39,544 nt of DNA from Saccoglossus kowalevskii (taxonomy: Eukaryota > Hemichordata > Enteropneusta > Harrimaniidae). Made by a program: the position numbers and the translations under genes. Under the pieces are notes generated by a model. The model saw nothing but the letters and a program-made list of their open reading frames with translations. It ran no database searches and was not told the DNA's origin. Location: the NCBI RefSeq assembly GCF_000003605.2, contig NW_003109093.1, forward strand, positions 18,166 through 57,709. The letters are read 5' to 3'. The stretch's first letter is position 1, and every line of letters begins with the position of its first letter. Below, piece by piece: positions 22,126-34,350 of the stretch.

Positions 22126-25100
22126 TTCACAGATATACACACCCAGCTATAGTCGTTATTTTTAGATTTAAACTCAATTAAGATAAAAATGTCAAAGGAC
22201 ATTTTAACCGAGAATACATTTGTACAATAACAACTTTATTACATAGTTATTTTTATTTCGCGGTAACTGTATCGTATCTGACAACTAATTCACTTTGTAG
22301 TAAGCTTAGTGTCAGACTGTTGGCATGCGTTCAATTGTGATTGAGACAGGGATCATGCACCGCACATGCCTCAGCTATTGGGATTCGTTCTGAGCATTAC
22401 AATTATATAACCTTTGATTTTTGGTATCCATGGCAACGATGGTTTTGTGTGAAATCGTACCAAAAAATGAGACATGGTTAACGATGCAAATACTTAAGTA
22501 GATGCAATAATCTTCAAGGTAATCTTCAGTCGTGATGATATTTCTACTCTCTAAAAATAGCAACACGGAGATTAAATAGATTGGTGATTATCAACAAACG
22601 CCACCATGGACGTCTCGTCACACGTTTGTGCCGTGTATTGAGAATAATATACAGTACGTTAAATGTATCAACACTAGTCTGATCTACAAATCAAATTTAT
22701 TTATTTATATAGCCTTCCTTCTGGTGAACTCATTTAAAACTATCGAACATATTGTAAAAAAAATGTACATTTATAATCTTTTTTTTTTAAAAATACATTA
22801 AAAACGCCGATCAAATAAAGGGCGCCATCATCAGGTTAATTGAATATGTCGTTGAAAGTATACAATTTCTTTGGATAAAGTTTAATGCTTCAAAGGTCAG
22901 CGCGTGTTCGAATTTCATGTAAACAAACAATGTATTTTACACGCTAATAGTCCCATACCGAACACGTCGCTGAGCGATGACCACCGTCTTTTAAATGAAA
23001 TAATCGATCCCTGAAATAAACTAGTCTCATTGTAACATCGTGATTTCACGGGAAATTACAGTATGGCCATGTAATATGTACAAAAATTAATGAACATTGT
23101 AATTTAATACTGGAGATGTATTTAACGGCGAATACTTGGAAGATCGCGTTATATATTATAACGAGGATTCGTCCCTAGGATTTGTCTGCCTATTCATACA
23201 ACGATCGTGATATACACAGGCGGGCCTCTTTGCGGTACATATTAGTTACCACAAAAAAAAACGTGGAAAAATACCCCTATATTGTAGTATTACGCAGCTT
23301 GCAGATGCATTATACGCACTCCTCCCTTTCTTAGCGGAGACGTACTCAATATATACCAGACGATCGGTGCCCACCTGATTGGTCATTTGCATCATGACAT
23401 ATTCATGAAGTATATTCAAATCATATTTCCAAATTAAAGCCGGTGTATTTTGCCAGACTGTATTTGGAGTTTAGCAGGAAAGAATTACCTAAAATCAAGT
23501 TACTCATCTTTTCGTCATCACTGTCACATGTGAGTGGCTGGTGGCTGAATGTAGTGCGATTATCTGTAACTGTTATTTCGCTACTGTGATTCATTCGAAT
23601 GTCGATGGACTTTTTCTGCCCTGCCCTCCAGTGTCAATGCGCATATATGACGTAACCGGGTGATTTGATCTGTAGTCGTCCATCAAAAAAGATTACGTTT
23701 TTGGGAATGTTACTATATGTTAGACGACGAACGACTATACCAGAAAACACAGTTGTCGTTTTGAAAGACATTGCTTTCATCTATATACGTCATTTTGACG
23801 TCACAAAGGCGATCTATCACTAGAGGGCGCAATTTACATGTCAAAATGAACACATGTCAAATGTACACAAATAAATGCATGCTAACTAAAAAGAGTAAAC
23901 AATCTAATAATAGTATTAGATTGAAGCAATTTAATTTGCATCAACTCCTATCCCGTGGTGTAAATCAGTGTATTTGAGTCGTTCAAGTTTCTATTTTGGT
24001 TCATGTTGTTCTAACACGTATACGTTTCAACCAATCAAAGTGCCAGTGTGCATAATTATGAATGAAGCACGAAAAATGATACATATTTATGAACCATGGA
24101 CATTTTACAGAAAATGCATACATTCGTAAACATCCATGGTCGAGAGGAGTTCGCTTGACTGTCATCCAATCTTTCACTTCTTCCGCAAGGTGGCAGATAT
24201 CCACGACATCGCTAGAAGTGTGAAATGCAGTGACGGTCTTGGAAGTTACAAGCCTTTTCAGTATTGATGTACACATTGGGTTACAAAGTCAATCAAAACA
24301 TATATGGGATGGGAAAGTAAATGATTCACATGTAAAGAAAGTACTGTGTGTGTCTTGTGTACAAAATCGTTCAGCTGCACGCCCAGCTTCAGTCAGACAC
24401 AGGGTCATCCCTAAAATGGATAATAACCCGGCATACTCCACGCTGAGAACGTGTAACCTGACAAGGCCAATTAAATACACACATCCACCCTAATGCCAAT
24501 GACAACCCTTCTAACCCACATACAGGGAATTTGAGATGAGCTTAGACTGTCAGGAGACAGCTCAGTTTCTCCGTACGCAATGAGCCGAATATGAATATCT
24601 TCTATATTAATTAGTGATGAACTCAAATTTGGTTTCATGTAGCATTCTCGTATGCATTACATTACGGACAAGTATATTTATAGATACCAACAAATAGTTA
24701 TTTCATTTCAAACAAAATTATAGAGATGAGACTATACAGGACAACGTTTAACTACAGTAATTCTGGTGTCAAAATAATACTTACTTGAAAGAGCCATTAT
24801 GATAAAAATCAGATGTAGGTATGGGGTTGAATTTGTTTTTATTGTTATTTTTGTTTAGTTTGAATATTTTTTGGTTTTACCTGCCGTTATTAAGTTTTTT
24901 TTTATATATCGTATCTCGATCGCCGTAACTACATCTGACCACGATCTGACTCAATGCACTAGGAAATCTTGTGATAATCTAGCGTAAGAATCAACTAATC
25001 AGTGCACGGGTAACAAACTAATAGTATTCAAAATGTAATGACGAGAGAAACAACAAACAACCTAAGACACTCACCAAAAACTCTCGGCGATAAACGCTTA

Positions 25101-25577
25101 CCGATTGAAACAAGTACTTCCATTCGTAGTTTGAACCCTACTATACTGTTTATGTTTAAACTACCATGTAAGTAATGTTCGTTGAATATTTTCCACCTCA
25201 AATAAAGTTGTTTTCTATTTGACATTTTGGATGTCAAGAGATTAATAATGAATAGTTAACCGTCGATTTTTCTCGTTTGAATCACACTGTGTTCGGAAGA
25301 CTCATCTCAATCCACGTGTCGTCATTCACTATAGAGTAGTCAAACCCGGAAAAGTTATCCTGGCAACGTACACATAATTGGTTACGCCAGGTGCTTTACC
25401 AAATAAAACTTTTCAAGTCGACTTCTGTTATTTTTTGTAGACTCAGGTTGAACGAGATATCTCAAACAAATGCCTTTCATATTAAAGTGGATATCTAAAA
25501 TCAAAATTATCACAAACAACACATTGGGTGATTGGTAATATCACACATTTAAATAATGATGTAAACTGTCTCAGAAG
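22126..25577. other. Non-coding DNA
   Basis: No gene supported. Items seen: an X-box-like sequence GTATCCATGGCAAC (22424-22437); TGACGTCA at 23796-23803; and, 14 bp further on, TCACTAGAGGGCGC (23817-23830), close to the CTCF core consensus. Short plus and minus frames around 24001-24493 overlap each other and carry no motif. Confidence 0.45.
23817..23830 (+). promoter_or_regulatory. CTCF-core-like motif
   Basis: Seen: TCACTAGAGGGCGC, matching the CTCF consensus CCASYAGRKGGCRC at 13 of 14 positions. Whether it is bound depends on the organism having CTCF (most bilaterians do). A repeat-derived origin cannot be excluded. Confidence 0.25.
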
Positions 25578-25789
25578 CAGTGGCGGTGGCACAGGGGGCG
25601 CGCTCGCCTCCTCGAAACAAATTAAGCTGAAACCCGTTATGTCAGCAAAGTCTGCCCCTCAAAATGCGGGAAATAGCGTTTCAGAGGGTCTAGATTTGAA
25701 AATTGTTAAGGGGAGCATGCCCCCTCCTAGTAAGGTCGCGGTTGGTGAGCAGACCCCCCCCCCCTCATGCAAGATTTCGTGCCACCGCC
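25578..25789. mobile_element. Small non-autonomous hAT-like element, ~210 bp
   Basis: Seen: the left end is CAGTGGCGGTGGCACAG and the right end reads CGTGCCACCGC; the right end is the inverted copy of the left but lacks the final CACTG. CTCAGAAG precedes the left end and CTCAGAGAAG follows the right end, which fits an 8-bp duplication with a small change. The interior is GC-rich against the AT-rich flanks and has GGGGAGCATGCCCCC-type sequence and an 11-C run (25754-25764). Known: hAT elements begin with CAGxG and duplicate 8 bp. A 93-codon frame across it (from 25528) is incidental. Confidence 0.6.
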
Positions 25790-28190
25790 TCAGAGAAGCA
25801 TCTTGCTAATATAATTTTAAGTCAAGATAAACAGCCTATCTGATTTTTTCTAAATTAAAGCAGAGGCACTCATCAAATTCAGTTGGTAAGATAACAAGAA
25901 CGTTACTTTGGGATAATCGTTTAAACGCCTAAAAATACGAAGTACATAAAGAATAAAATGCATTGAATACATACACAGTTTTACAATCACATTTATTGAT
26001 TATTGACATAATTATTTGTTCATTATACTTCATTACTTGCACATTTCGAAATCATTTTTTTTATTATCATTTTCAAAATTCGAAGATTAATTACAGAATA
26101 GATATGACATCGTTATTAATATACAATCGCGTCTTTGAGATTAGAGCGTAACCTCCATGATCATGGGTATAGCGACTGGGCCGGGTCACATCGGGCATGG
26201 ACGACTGTCGTGAATGTCAAACAGTAAACCATGTTTATGTTGCATGTTATGATGGGGGTGTGTATGTGTTAAATAGAGTGGCGATAAAGTGGCGAGATGC
26301 TTCCTCTAGTCAGTACTGGAGAAAAAACGGAATTTGATGCAACCCGATCTGAACGATTATACGTGACCAAATGATGTGGATGGCCGATCTCGTAGGTATC
26401 ATAGTAAGCCATTAAATAATACTGCATCTTGGGAGTTTGGGATATATTCTGGAGTACGTCGTTTCGCTGTCGCAGCTGGCAGAATGTTAATTACCCGGAT
26501 TTTCAGGACGGTAACTCCGCCTTCAAAGTGTTTCTATATTTTACATCATAATTAATTCGGATAAATGATGTCCTCCAATCATAATTACTCACAAAAGCTA
26601 CCATGTTTGCATACAAACGGCAAAACTTGCCTCCATTTCACTATCTCCGATCGATTTCTTGGCAAGTTAAAACCATAAACAGGGTGAACCGCGCATGCGC
26701 TAGTAACAAAACTCATCGCAAAGCTCGTCTCGTTGCACAAGATTTCCTATTGCATTGAGTAAAATGTAATAATACGGTGTCCGAGATAAATAAAATAATT
26801 AATAACTGCAAGTAAAACCAGAAATTTTCATAAATAAACAAAAATAATAAAAAATATATGAATTTAAAAATTAAAATAACATGTGTTGTTGGTCTCATTT
26901 GTGCAAGTCTGTCTCAAATTAAATATTTACGCGTTGTACGCAAAGACGGCTACGTTGCTATGACAATATTTATATTGAACGATAAACCATTTGAACCCCA
27001 AAATGCAATATATAGTAATAATAATCAATTCTCGGGATTATCTTGAGCTGATATGATTTTTGGGACTACGATGTATACAACTGTCATGTGTGCATTCGTA
27101 TATTTGTATAGCTTTTTTAGACAAAACTGTGACATATTTCTTGGAAAAAAAATATTTTACCGCGATCACTAACGACTAGTACTATGAAGAACATTTACAA
27201 TGTTATTTTACCACAGCTCCGTAGTAGACGTTATTCGTGCATAGCATCAATTCATCGCAAAAAATGGAGAATATATACTTGAATACCAACGCCATTAAAT
27301 TCCATATACAATCCTGTGTTTGGGCCATATGAAAACATTCATTTATGAGAACTAATCCATATTGTGAAGAATTGTATTACAGAATATGGAACGATTCAGA
27401 GCTAATCGTCAACGATTCTGGACTGAGACAATACCCCGTGTGACACTCGTGTACATCTTCACTATAATTCTTAGGCGTTGTACAAATCGGAGATAGTAAG
27501 TACATTGGGCTTACATACTTTCTCTTCGGCACAATCCCGGTCACAAATTCCGGTAATAAATTGAAATCAGCGATATCATTCAAACGCTCTTCATGAAGAC
27601 TTTCTATACAAGTTGTGCAGTTTATAAGTGATAACACTTTTTACTATGACATAAATATATCAAAGAAATGTAATTCGAGTAGTTGCGTAGTTATTCGTCA
27701 TTCAGAACCCCCCCCCTCCCGAAAACGTTATTTCGCATTGACGGATGACTACAAATCAAAACAATATCGACTCTGCTGTGGTTTCTTTACACGGATTGAA
27801 GTCACGGAGACGCTTTCTTGTTAGAGGGCGCTGCATATTCGGAAAATTGGTTTGTTCTCCTTCATTCGCCATTGCCACATGTCATAAAACACTATGTATT
27901 TCCATAAGTAAATACTATGACGTGCAAGCACTATGTAATCAACACCATGTTTTCAAACACGAGTAATTGACAAGAGTCCACGACTATTTGTTTCTCGGGT
28001 TCACGTGGTGAATAACAATTGTATGATTTGTTTTTGTCATTGGGAATATGTTGTGACATGTGACGACAAAAGAGTCTGTTATTGATGAAAGCAATTCTAT
28101 TAATGATTAATATAAATTTGTTTTTGACAGATGACAAGTGATACTAGCTTAATCGCTTGAAGGGGAGTTCCTGGCGTTGATGACACATTG
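25790..28190. other. Non-coding DNA
   Basis: No supported gene. A perfect NRF1-type palindrome GCGCATGCGC is at 26691-26700. A 62-codon frame at 26858-27046 starts with a hydrophobic segment but is followed by low-complexity sequence and no motif. Confidence 0.45.
26691..26700. promoter_or_regulatory. NRF1-like palindrome
   Basis: Seen: GCGCATGCGC, identical to the NRF1 consensus, in otherwise AT-rich sequence. Unlike the copy at 15275 there is no TTAAAG element end beside it. Confidence 0.3.
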
Positions 28191-28197
28191 ATAACAA

Positions 28198-28298
28198 CGT
28201 CAACGTCAAGCCCGCATCTTTAATTGAAATCTACATGAGCTTGAACTAATACATGTAATTAAATTGGACGTTGACGTCACTTAATAGGTCTTATAAAA
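28198..28298 (+). promoter_or_regulatory. Possible small promoter: inverted CRE-like motifs and a TATA box
   Basis: Seen: ACGTCAACGTC near 28199-28209 and its inverted copy GACGTTGACGTC near 28267-28278 (with a full TGACGTCA), then TATAAAA at 28292-28298. A short ORF opens at 28346, about 50 bases after the TATA box, a spacing that fits RNA polymerase II initiation. No transcript evidence is available. Confidence 0.25.
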
Positions 28299-28345
28299 TG
28301 CGCTATACTGCAATTGTGATAAATATCAAATAAAAACGACGTCAT

Positions 28346-28570
28346 ATGCAACTTATGTTATGCCTCGCGTGCTCTGTTACACAAGCGTGCAGTTCCATGC
28401 TGTACGTCTCTGTCAGCATCCTTTATTTTATGTTTTTGTCATACTACCCCAAACCCTTCCCTGCAAGCAAGACTCCTGTATTTGTTCGTTGTTGTGTTGC
28501 AGAAGCCATTTACTGTCATCCATTAATACATCCCGGAACTGTGAGTTATCACCAATGCACACTTCCCTAA
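28346..28570 (+). CDS. Possible short secreted or membrane ORF, 74 codons (weak)
   Basis: Seen: an ATG shortly after a TATA-like element opens MQLMLCLACSVTQACSSMLY, followed by a hydrophobic stretch (YVSVSILYFMFLSYY, about residues 20-34) and a cysteine-containing tail (VRCCVAEAIYC), closed at 28570. ATTAAA follows at about 28645. An overlapping frame in +2 is equally long (28360-28587), which argues against either being special. I recognise no family. It could be a small peptide gene or chance. Confidence 0.15.
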   Translation: MQLMLCLACSVTQACSSMLYVSVSILYFMFLSYYPKPFPASKTPVFVRCCVAEAIYCHPLIHPGTVSYHQCTLP

Positions 28571-28599
28571 GCAATCCACTATTTTAGTGACTTTATTCA

Positions 28600-31584
28600 T
28601 TGTATTTTTCTGTGCTTTATTTCTTGTAATTATTTTGAGAGGTATTAAAGCCAGGAGCTTTAACTCGATATTTTGGTGTATGTGTATTTCATTTCCAGTA
28701 CTATTGTCTTGTCTATCTCATACTAGCAGTGAAAGAACCCCCTGTCCAGTGTGAGTTCTGTGGGTGGCCCTCTCAATTGAGATAAACAGGCCTTGCACTG
28801 TGACACTCTCCCATCAGAGATTCTTATGGGTTATCAGCGATGACCAAAGACCACGAAATGTTATCATTGGAGAACTATATTTTCCAAAAAAGTCAGAGTA
28901 TGAGGGTTTTTGACTACACGTGTGCATGAATTATTTCTTTATTTGTCATTGTTCTCGTGAGATTTGAGGCAGGCGGGCGCTATGCGAATTGAATAATGAC
29001 ACACTATGAATATTCATGATATACCCAAAAGATGAACACGAGTTAGATTATGAAACGGGACATTTAGCAAAGCTCTACAATGCGTCATTCTGACTGGTCT
29101 AGGAGCAGTAAGTAATTTGGATATTAATACTGCAGCCATTACAGACATTGCCCCCAATCTCATCTAAGCTTTGTCAGAATCATATTTGATAAATAAATGA
29201 TACCGCTTCAAATAGTGACGGCGTAGTGGGCATAGTATGCATGTGACTTTAATATGTGGAATACACGTGTACATAGTGTGTATTCAGTAAATTACTATTT
29301 TAATAATATAAAAGTATATATGGTTGTATTCAGAACTGTGGATTTTATTAAACAGTTTGTGCGCGGATTTATGTACGACTCTTCCGAATAGTTGACACTA
29401 ACCTTATTGTGTTTATAATAATCTAATTGCTTGCAAGAATCACTTACAACAATTAAAAAAAATCAAACAGACAAAGGTTATTACTGAAGATTTGTAAGAT
29501 GTTTCTCTAGCACAAATGTGTCTGGTTCTAATCAATTTCTAACATAACTATTTACTATGGATACATCTCGAACGCTATCGCACACGAGACTGGATATTAT
29601 AGCGCAAATGCTCAGCAAAGCGATCCCCAAGCCGTCGCATTGTAGAGTTAGTATAACTGTAATACAATAAAAGACATTATTGGTGAAGCAGTTTATCCTA
29701 TTTTTAACTGCAAATGCACCATTACATAACAGGAGAACGTGTTACACCTCGGGCGATCATACGGAATAGAACAGAGGTCTTTTAAATTATCCCCCATTAC
29801 CTGTTTTGAACCAATACATTCTGTCTCTGTAGGATGTTAAAGTGTTTGAATATAATGTCATATTGCTAATGTTACATGGATTATATGTAGCCCAGTCGTT
29901 CTTATCTTGCAATCTTGTCTAGAAAAGTGATACAATTCTGGTACTGCTTTCTGTGTAATGTGTTTATAAAGACCAGATCTCTTTCGAGACACGATTGCAC
30001 CAAATCTCATGAATTGATAACACTTTAGAGAAAGAAACCTCTTTATTTAAATAGGAAGGTGGTATAATTACGTTTGAATTGGGAAAATCTAGTTTGCAAT
30101 GCATATTGTGTATTCATTTTTGCGAAGTTTCTTTTTCCACAAACGTGCCATATAGTACAGAAAAAATACATATTTGGAGATATGACGCTATTGTATTCTT
30201 GTAACTTCAATCCAGTATATTTATTTGTATTTCTGAAAACTATCATTTTGCTTTCATCGTCAAATTATCTGAGAGTAATGTCTAAACTATTAGTAAATGA
30301 TTATACTGGTCGGACATTTACTAGCATAATAATGTTTGTTATTGTCCAATACAAGTTTATTTCAATGACTGTTCAATTAAAAGTATTTTATCTAGAAGAA
30401 CTCTCCTGTCCTGTATATACCATTGGTTGATAATTGTTTGCACATAGGTCCGTACACAATTGAGTGGTTTAGATAGACCATTATCCATTCCATACCGCCA
30501 GTCTTCAGCCATATCTTCACTATGACGTATCGCAGCTGTTTTTGGTGGGAGCTCGAATCTCATGTTTTTTATCTTTATATGTTCGTATATATATATCTGT
30601 AATTTCTATTACAATCTACAATACTTTCAAAATAATTCTTTTCAGGCTAGGGACGATTTGGTCTTTTTTCCAGTAATGATGGCAATGCGTATGAAACTAT
30701 TCAAGTAAATAATGAGTCAGCTGCAACCTTGTTTTGTCTAAATTATTCAGTAGCTCAATTTAGATTTTTTTAATATGAAATAATTATTACTTTAATTGAT
30801 TAGCCATAATAGATTTCACACTAGAATTCCAGTCATAAATGGAATTGATATCAGCCCAAGGTGTAGGAGTTTTACATAAAATAATCCCAGCGTACAGATC
30901 GCACAGTTCATTTCAGATTTTGACCATCAGGACTACACTATATACCAAATTACAGTTGTGGCCTCTCTAAATGATTATACTACTTGTTTCAGTGAAAGCT
31001 AACTAAATTTTGTTGACAGCAAGCAGCCATACGGAATGGGGCAAAATAAGTAAATTACTGTATTTAAAATGTAAGATATCCGATTAGGCTTGAAGTTTGT
31101 GATGTACATCACAGCCCGTGTAAATTATACTAGAGGAGTCACGTGACTGCAACGGTTGATGAATTGCACAAATGAACTTCTCGGGGCATGGCGGATGTTC
31201 TAAATCATACGCCCCAATAGATGCGAACCAGATAAATGTTATAGTGTTTATTCATTTGGTTTAAGATTCATTGCACTGGGTGTTGCCACACAAAACGATA
31301 TTAAAAAGTGGCCCCATGATTTGCATAATATACTGTTCTGCATATGTTATTTTTGCGAGTAGGTTGCAGTGTATGCAGGGAAATGCAGGACCCGGTGAGT
31401 TAATGCGGTCAGTGTGAACGACAAAGCAGTATAGAAGTATAGACATAGACATACTGAGCGTTGCCTTCGAGGTAGCAGCGTTAATTTGCTTCACGATATC
31501 CGACGAGTACACTTCATTTCAGCTAACATTGTATCAAAATGTGCACAAGATATCGCTGGTTACTAAAACTTCATCAAAACAGAT
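28600..31584. other. Non-coding DNA
   Basis: No supported gene. A short inverted repeat TTAAAGC/GCTTTAA lies at about 28646-28664. AGTCACGTGACT at 31137-31148 is a 12-bp palindrome with a CACGTG core (TFEB/CLEAR-like). A plus frame at 30074-30430 is hydrophobic but low in information and without motif. Confidence 0.45.
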
Positions 31585-31625
31585 TTAAAGGGCAGTGGTC
31601 GTCGCGCCGTGTCATGGTACTCATA
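31585..31625. mobile_element. TTAA-type MITE/transposon end (third copy)
   Basis: Seen: TTAAAGGGCAGTGGTCGTCG then CGCCG, nearly identical to the ends at 17372 and 22047 for about 23 bases, then unrelated. It lies about 100 bp upstream of the decayed transposon-associated gene, so it may be the left terminus of the larger element that carried it. A matching right terminus was not found. Confidence 0.5.
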
Positions 31626-31689
31626 GCGACGTGATATGATATTGGTATTCACGGCACAAATATGCAAATGAGATAAAATAGTTTCTTAA

Positions 31690-34350
31690 AGATGTGTTTT
31701 CTTGGCAGTATATCGCCTCGGTGCATTACCGCAGTGGGGAAGAGAGTTCGGAGGGTATCGTTTATTAGAATCCCGATTTTCGCTTTCTCTGAAAACTTGT
31801 ATTCCTCTAGAGTGTGTCTTTAACGCTATAGCTTGGTCATTAAATGACACATGGCCTATCAATGAAAATGGAATTGTCAATACGCCCGAAGACTTAAGTC
31901 ACAATATTTCAAGCCTTGCTCAAGGGTGGGAAGCAATAAAATCACATGGTAGATCGCCTTTAAATATCGCCACGGGCTTGGCAATCAATAGATTAACCGG
32001 GAGTAAGGAGGCATCAAGATTATTGCACAGAAGTGTTATCAGTATATCAGATGATGTCACAATGGAGCATGCACAGATGCTTCCACCTGGAATGGTAGGG
32101 CAGTTCACATTACTTTTGATAACTCTGATGGTCGACAGCAAACTCTGACAGGATAACACACGACACATCACACTACAGTATTCCAGGCATCAAGAGGAAA
32201 ACATCATGCCAACCATATGGTGATCTATTGCACCAGGAACAGAAAGATTGAGACGCGTACGTTATTCAAAAAACGGGCAGACTCTCCAGCAATGCTCGAT
32301 TTTGAGGACAAGTTCAAAGATTCATCATTGATTGAATAAGCATTTCAGCGTGATGTAGTTTGGGTATTGCGTGGAGCTATAATCAGAGATATGCTTCTCG
32401 AAGTACAGCCAGAAATGAGCAAAATGCAAATTAGAGTACCCCCGGTCATTCCACTCCCTCCTACAGACAATGTTGTCAAGTGGTATATGGACATGACGAT
32501 AAAGCCATCGATTCAAAAGTTCTGATCATTCAATAGTTAAACCAAGGAATACCATTTTGGCAACCTAAAAATCCTTGGGGGGGAAATATTCTTGTCTTGG
32601 ATTAAAAGAATGGTGGATGGATGCTGATGTAATAGCTCACGATTCTGTTGATCAAGCAATGAAAGGGAAGCACTATCATATGAGTATAAAGCAACATAAA
32701 CAAGTTTGAGAATTTTAACACATTAAGCTGCAAGATATCAAAAGTAAGCATGGGATGGGATGATCTTATAGTTAATGGTTTGGCGGTTCAGTTTCTGGCA
32801 AGCCATTCTCAACCATCTATGACGACTTAAAAACTGAAACATCTATTAACAGAGAAGAAAAGGTTAGATGGGGGCCTATGCAAGGAGGATTTAGTACAAA
32901 CGAAAGAGCTGTTGATACATTTGTGAAAAACAGGAACGTTTGAAAGTTCTGACAGAGTCTATTCATAAGGAAATAACTGTTGGGGTCATTAAGAAGCATG
33001 AGACAATGGTTGAAAGTTTTGTCCTACAGCTGGACCAATATTTTACCCATTTATTCAAGGTCCCGCGAGACATTTCAAAACTGGAGCACAAACAGAGATG
33101 ACTGTACTCAAGGGTCTATTGAATTATTCTGCGATGGAAGAAGACGTGTATGTTGAGTTTGTTGATGAATGACTCACAACTCAAAACTTGTATGGAGGGG
33201 GCAAAAACAGCTCCAAGAGCAGTGAGTGTTCTCAAAGGAGACAGACGTGCATTTAGTGTTCTTGTTGGTAAAGCTGGTCTCCGACAAGGTTGCAAATCAG
33301 GTTTACGTAATTACCTGATAGACGAATCGAATGCTGAGGTGCAAACTTCTTTGTCTGAGGCAGCAGGGTTAATTGATGGCCTGGATGCAGTTAGATCAAT
33401 TAAAACCAGGACAGCATGGGGAGAGTATGCAAAGGCATACTTCAGATTCTGCACACCTGCAGCAGCTAATCACGCATACTCGCTTGGTGTGATATTTGAC
33501 AACTACACACAAGGGACTGCAAAACAACTTACACAGCGTCGCAGGTAAACCATGGTAAAAGAGTTAATAAAACAGAACTGATGAGTTTCCTGGTAAATTA
33601 TGCCAAAGATCACAATAACGTGTTCAAAACACCACTCTACAATACAGAAAATTAAAAGACCTGGCTGATCGCCAATAAAAATATAACAGAGCTTGAAGAC
33701 ACTAACCATTGTGAAGCCGATACTCGCTTGATACTGGAGGTTAATAAGTCGTATGCACCCGTGATTGTTCATGCAACAGGCACTAATGTCTTAGTGTTGC
33801 TGGTTCATAAATTCCCGACTCACCTTTTCAATCGGAAATAGCAAATGGTGACCAAAGATTCGTGGATACTTAGTCCAATTTGTGGACATATCAGCACTGA
33901 GGGATGTGCTATTTTACCAGCATATCGCAGCATCACTGGTTGTGATACCACCTCCTATCCGTTTGGAATAAAGTCATAGAAAAAGATGAGCAAATTATTA
34001 CAGCCTGCTGAACAACATTAGTTCCACTTTATTTAGCCTCAATAAAAGAATTGTCACAAGCCAGGGAATTCTTTTAATGTCTTTCTTGCTGTAATGTACG
34101 CAGGCAAAACAGATGAATATTAATATGTTGACACAAGATTTTGAATGTATGAAAAACAGAGTCAAGTTCAGGGATAATCCCAGATGAGAATAGTGCAATC
34201 AAACATTTAAACATTAGTTGCTTCCAGTCATATTTTAGGCATAAGTGCACAGAGCACCACTTAATAAAACATGGGTATGGAAAGAAGAAGAAAGCACAGT
34301 TTCGGTACGGTACACATGTAACCAATTTCCATCTTGTGACAGCCAACCTG
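31690..34350 (+). pseudogene. Decayed transposon-associated gene of the HEEADT/TGCDTTS family
   Basis: Seen: plus-strand coding blocks in changing frames with many stops. In order: 31702-32148 (LPQWGREFGGYRLLESRFS, ending with codons for QMLPPGMV); a DNSDGRQQTLTG block at 32118-32153 in another frame; 33150-33548 (GLIDGLDAVRSIKTRTAWG, VIFDNYTQ); 33545-33840 (HCEADTRL at 33707, then GTNVLVL at 33779); LPAYRSITGCDTTSYPFG (about 33914-33970); and PDENSAIKHLNISCFQSYF (about 34168-34224). Known: a large uncharacterised protein family of many invertebrates and fish shows the same order, with 'DN.D....TLTG', 'DG..AV.S.K', 'HEEADT', 'DTDV..L' and 'TGCDTTS' motifs. The E..DT...DTDV pattern resembles PIN/FEN-type nuclease active sites (inference). 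Here DTDV reads GTNV, so two acidic residues are lost. At least five frameshifts or stops make it non-functional. An acceptor-like TTTTCTTGGCAG precedes the first block. Confidence 0.75.

Noticed and set aside
27821-27831. TTAGAGGGCGC as a second CTCF-like site
   Set aside because: Only the right half of the consensus fits; the left half does not.
30074-30430. 118-codon hydrophobic plus-strand frame
   Set aside because: Rich in F, L, I and Y as expected for T-rich DNA; no recognisable domain and no start or promoter context.
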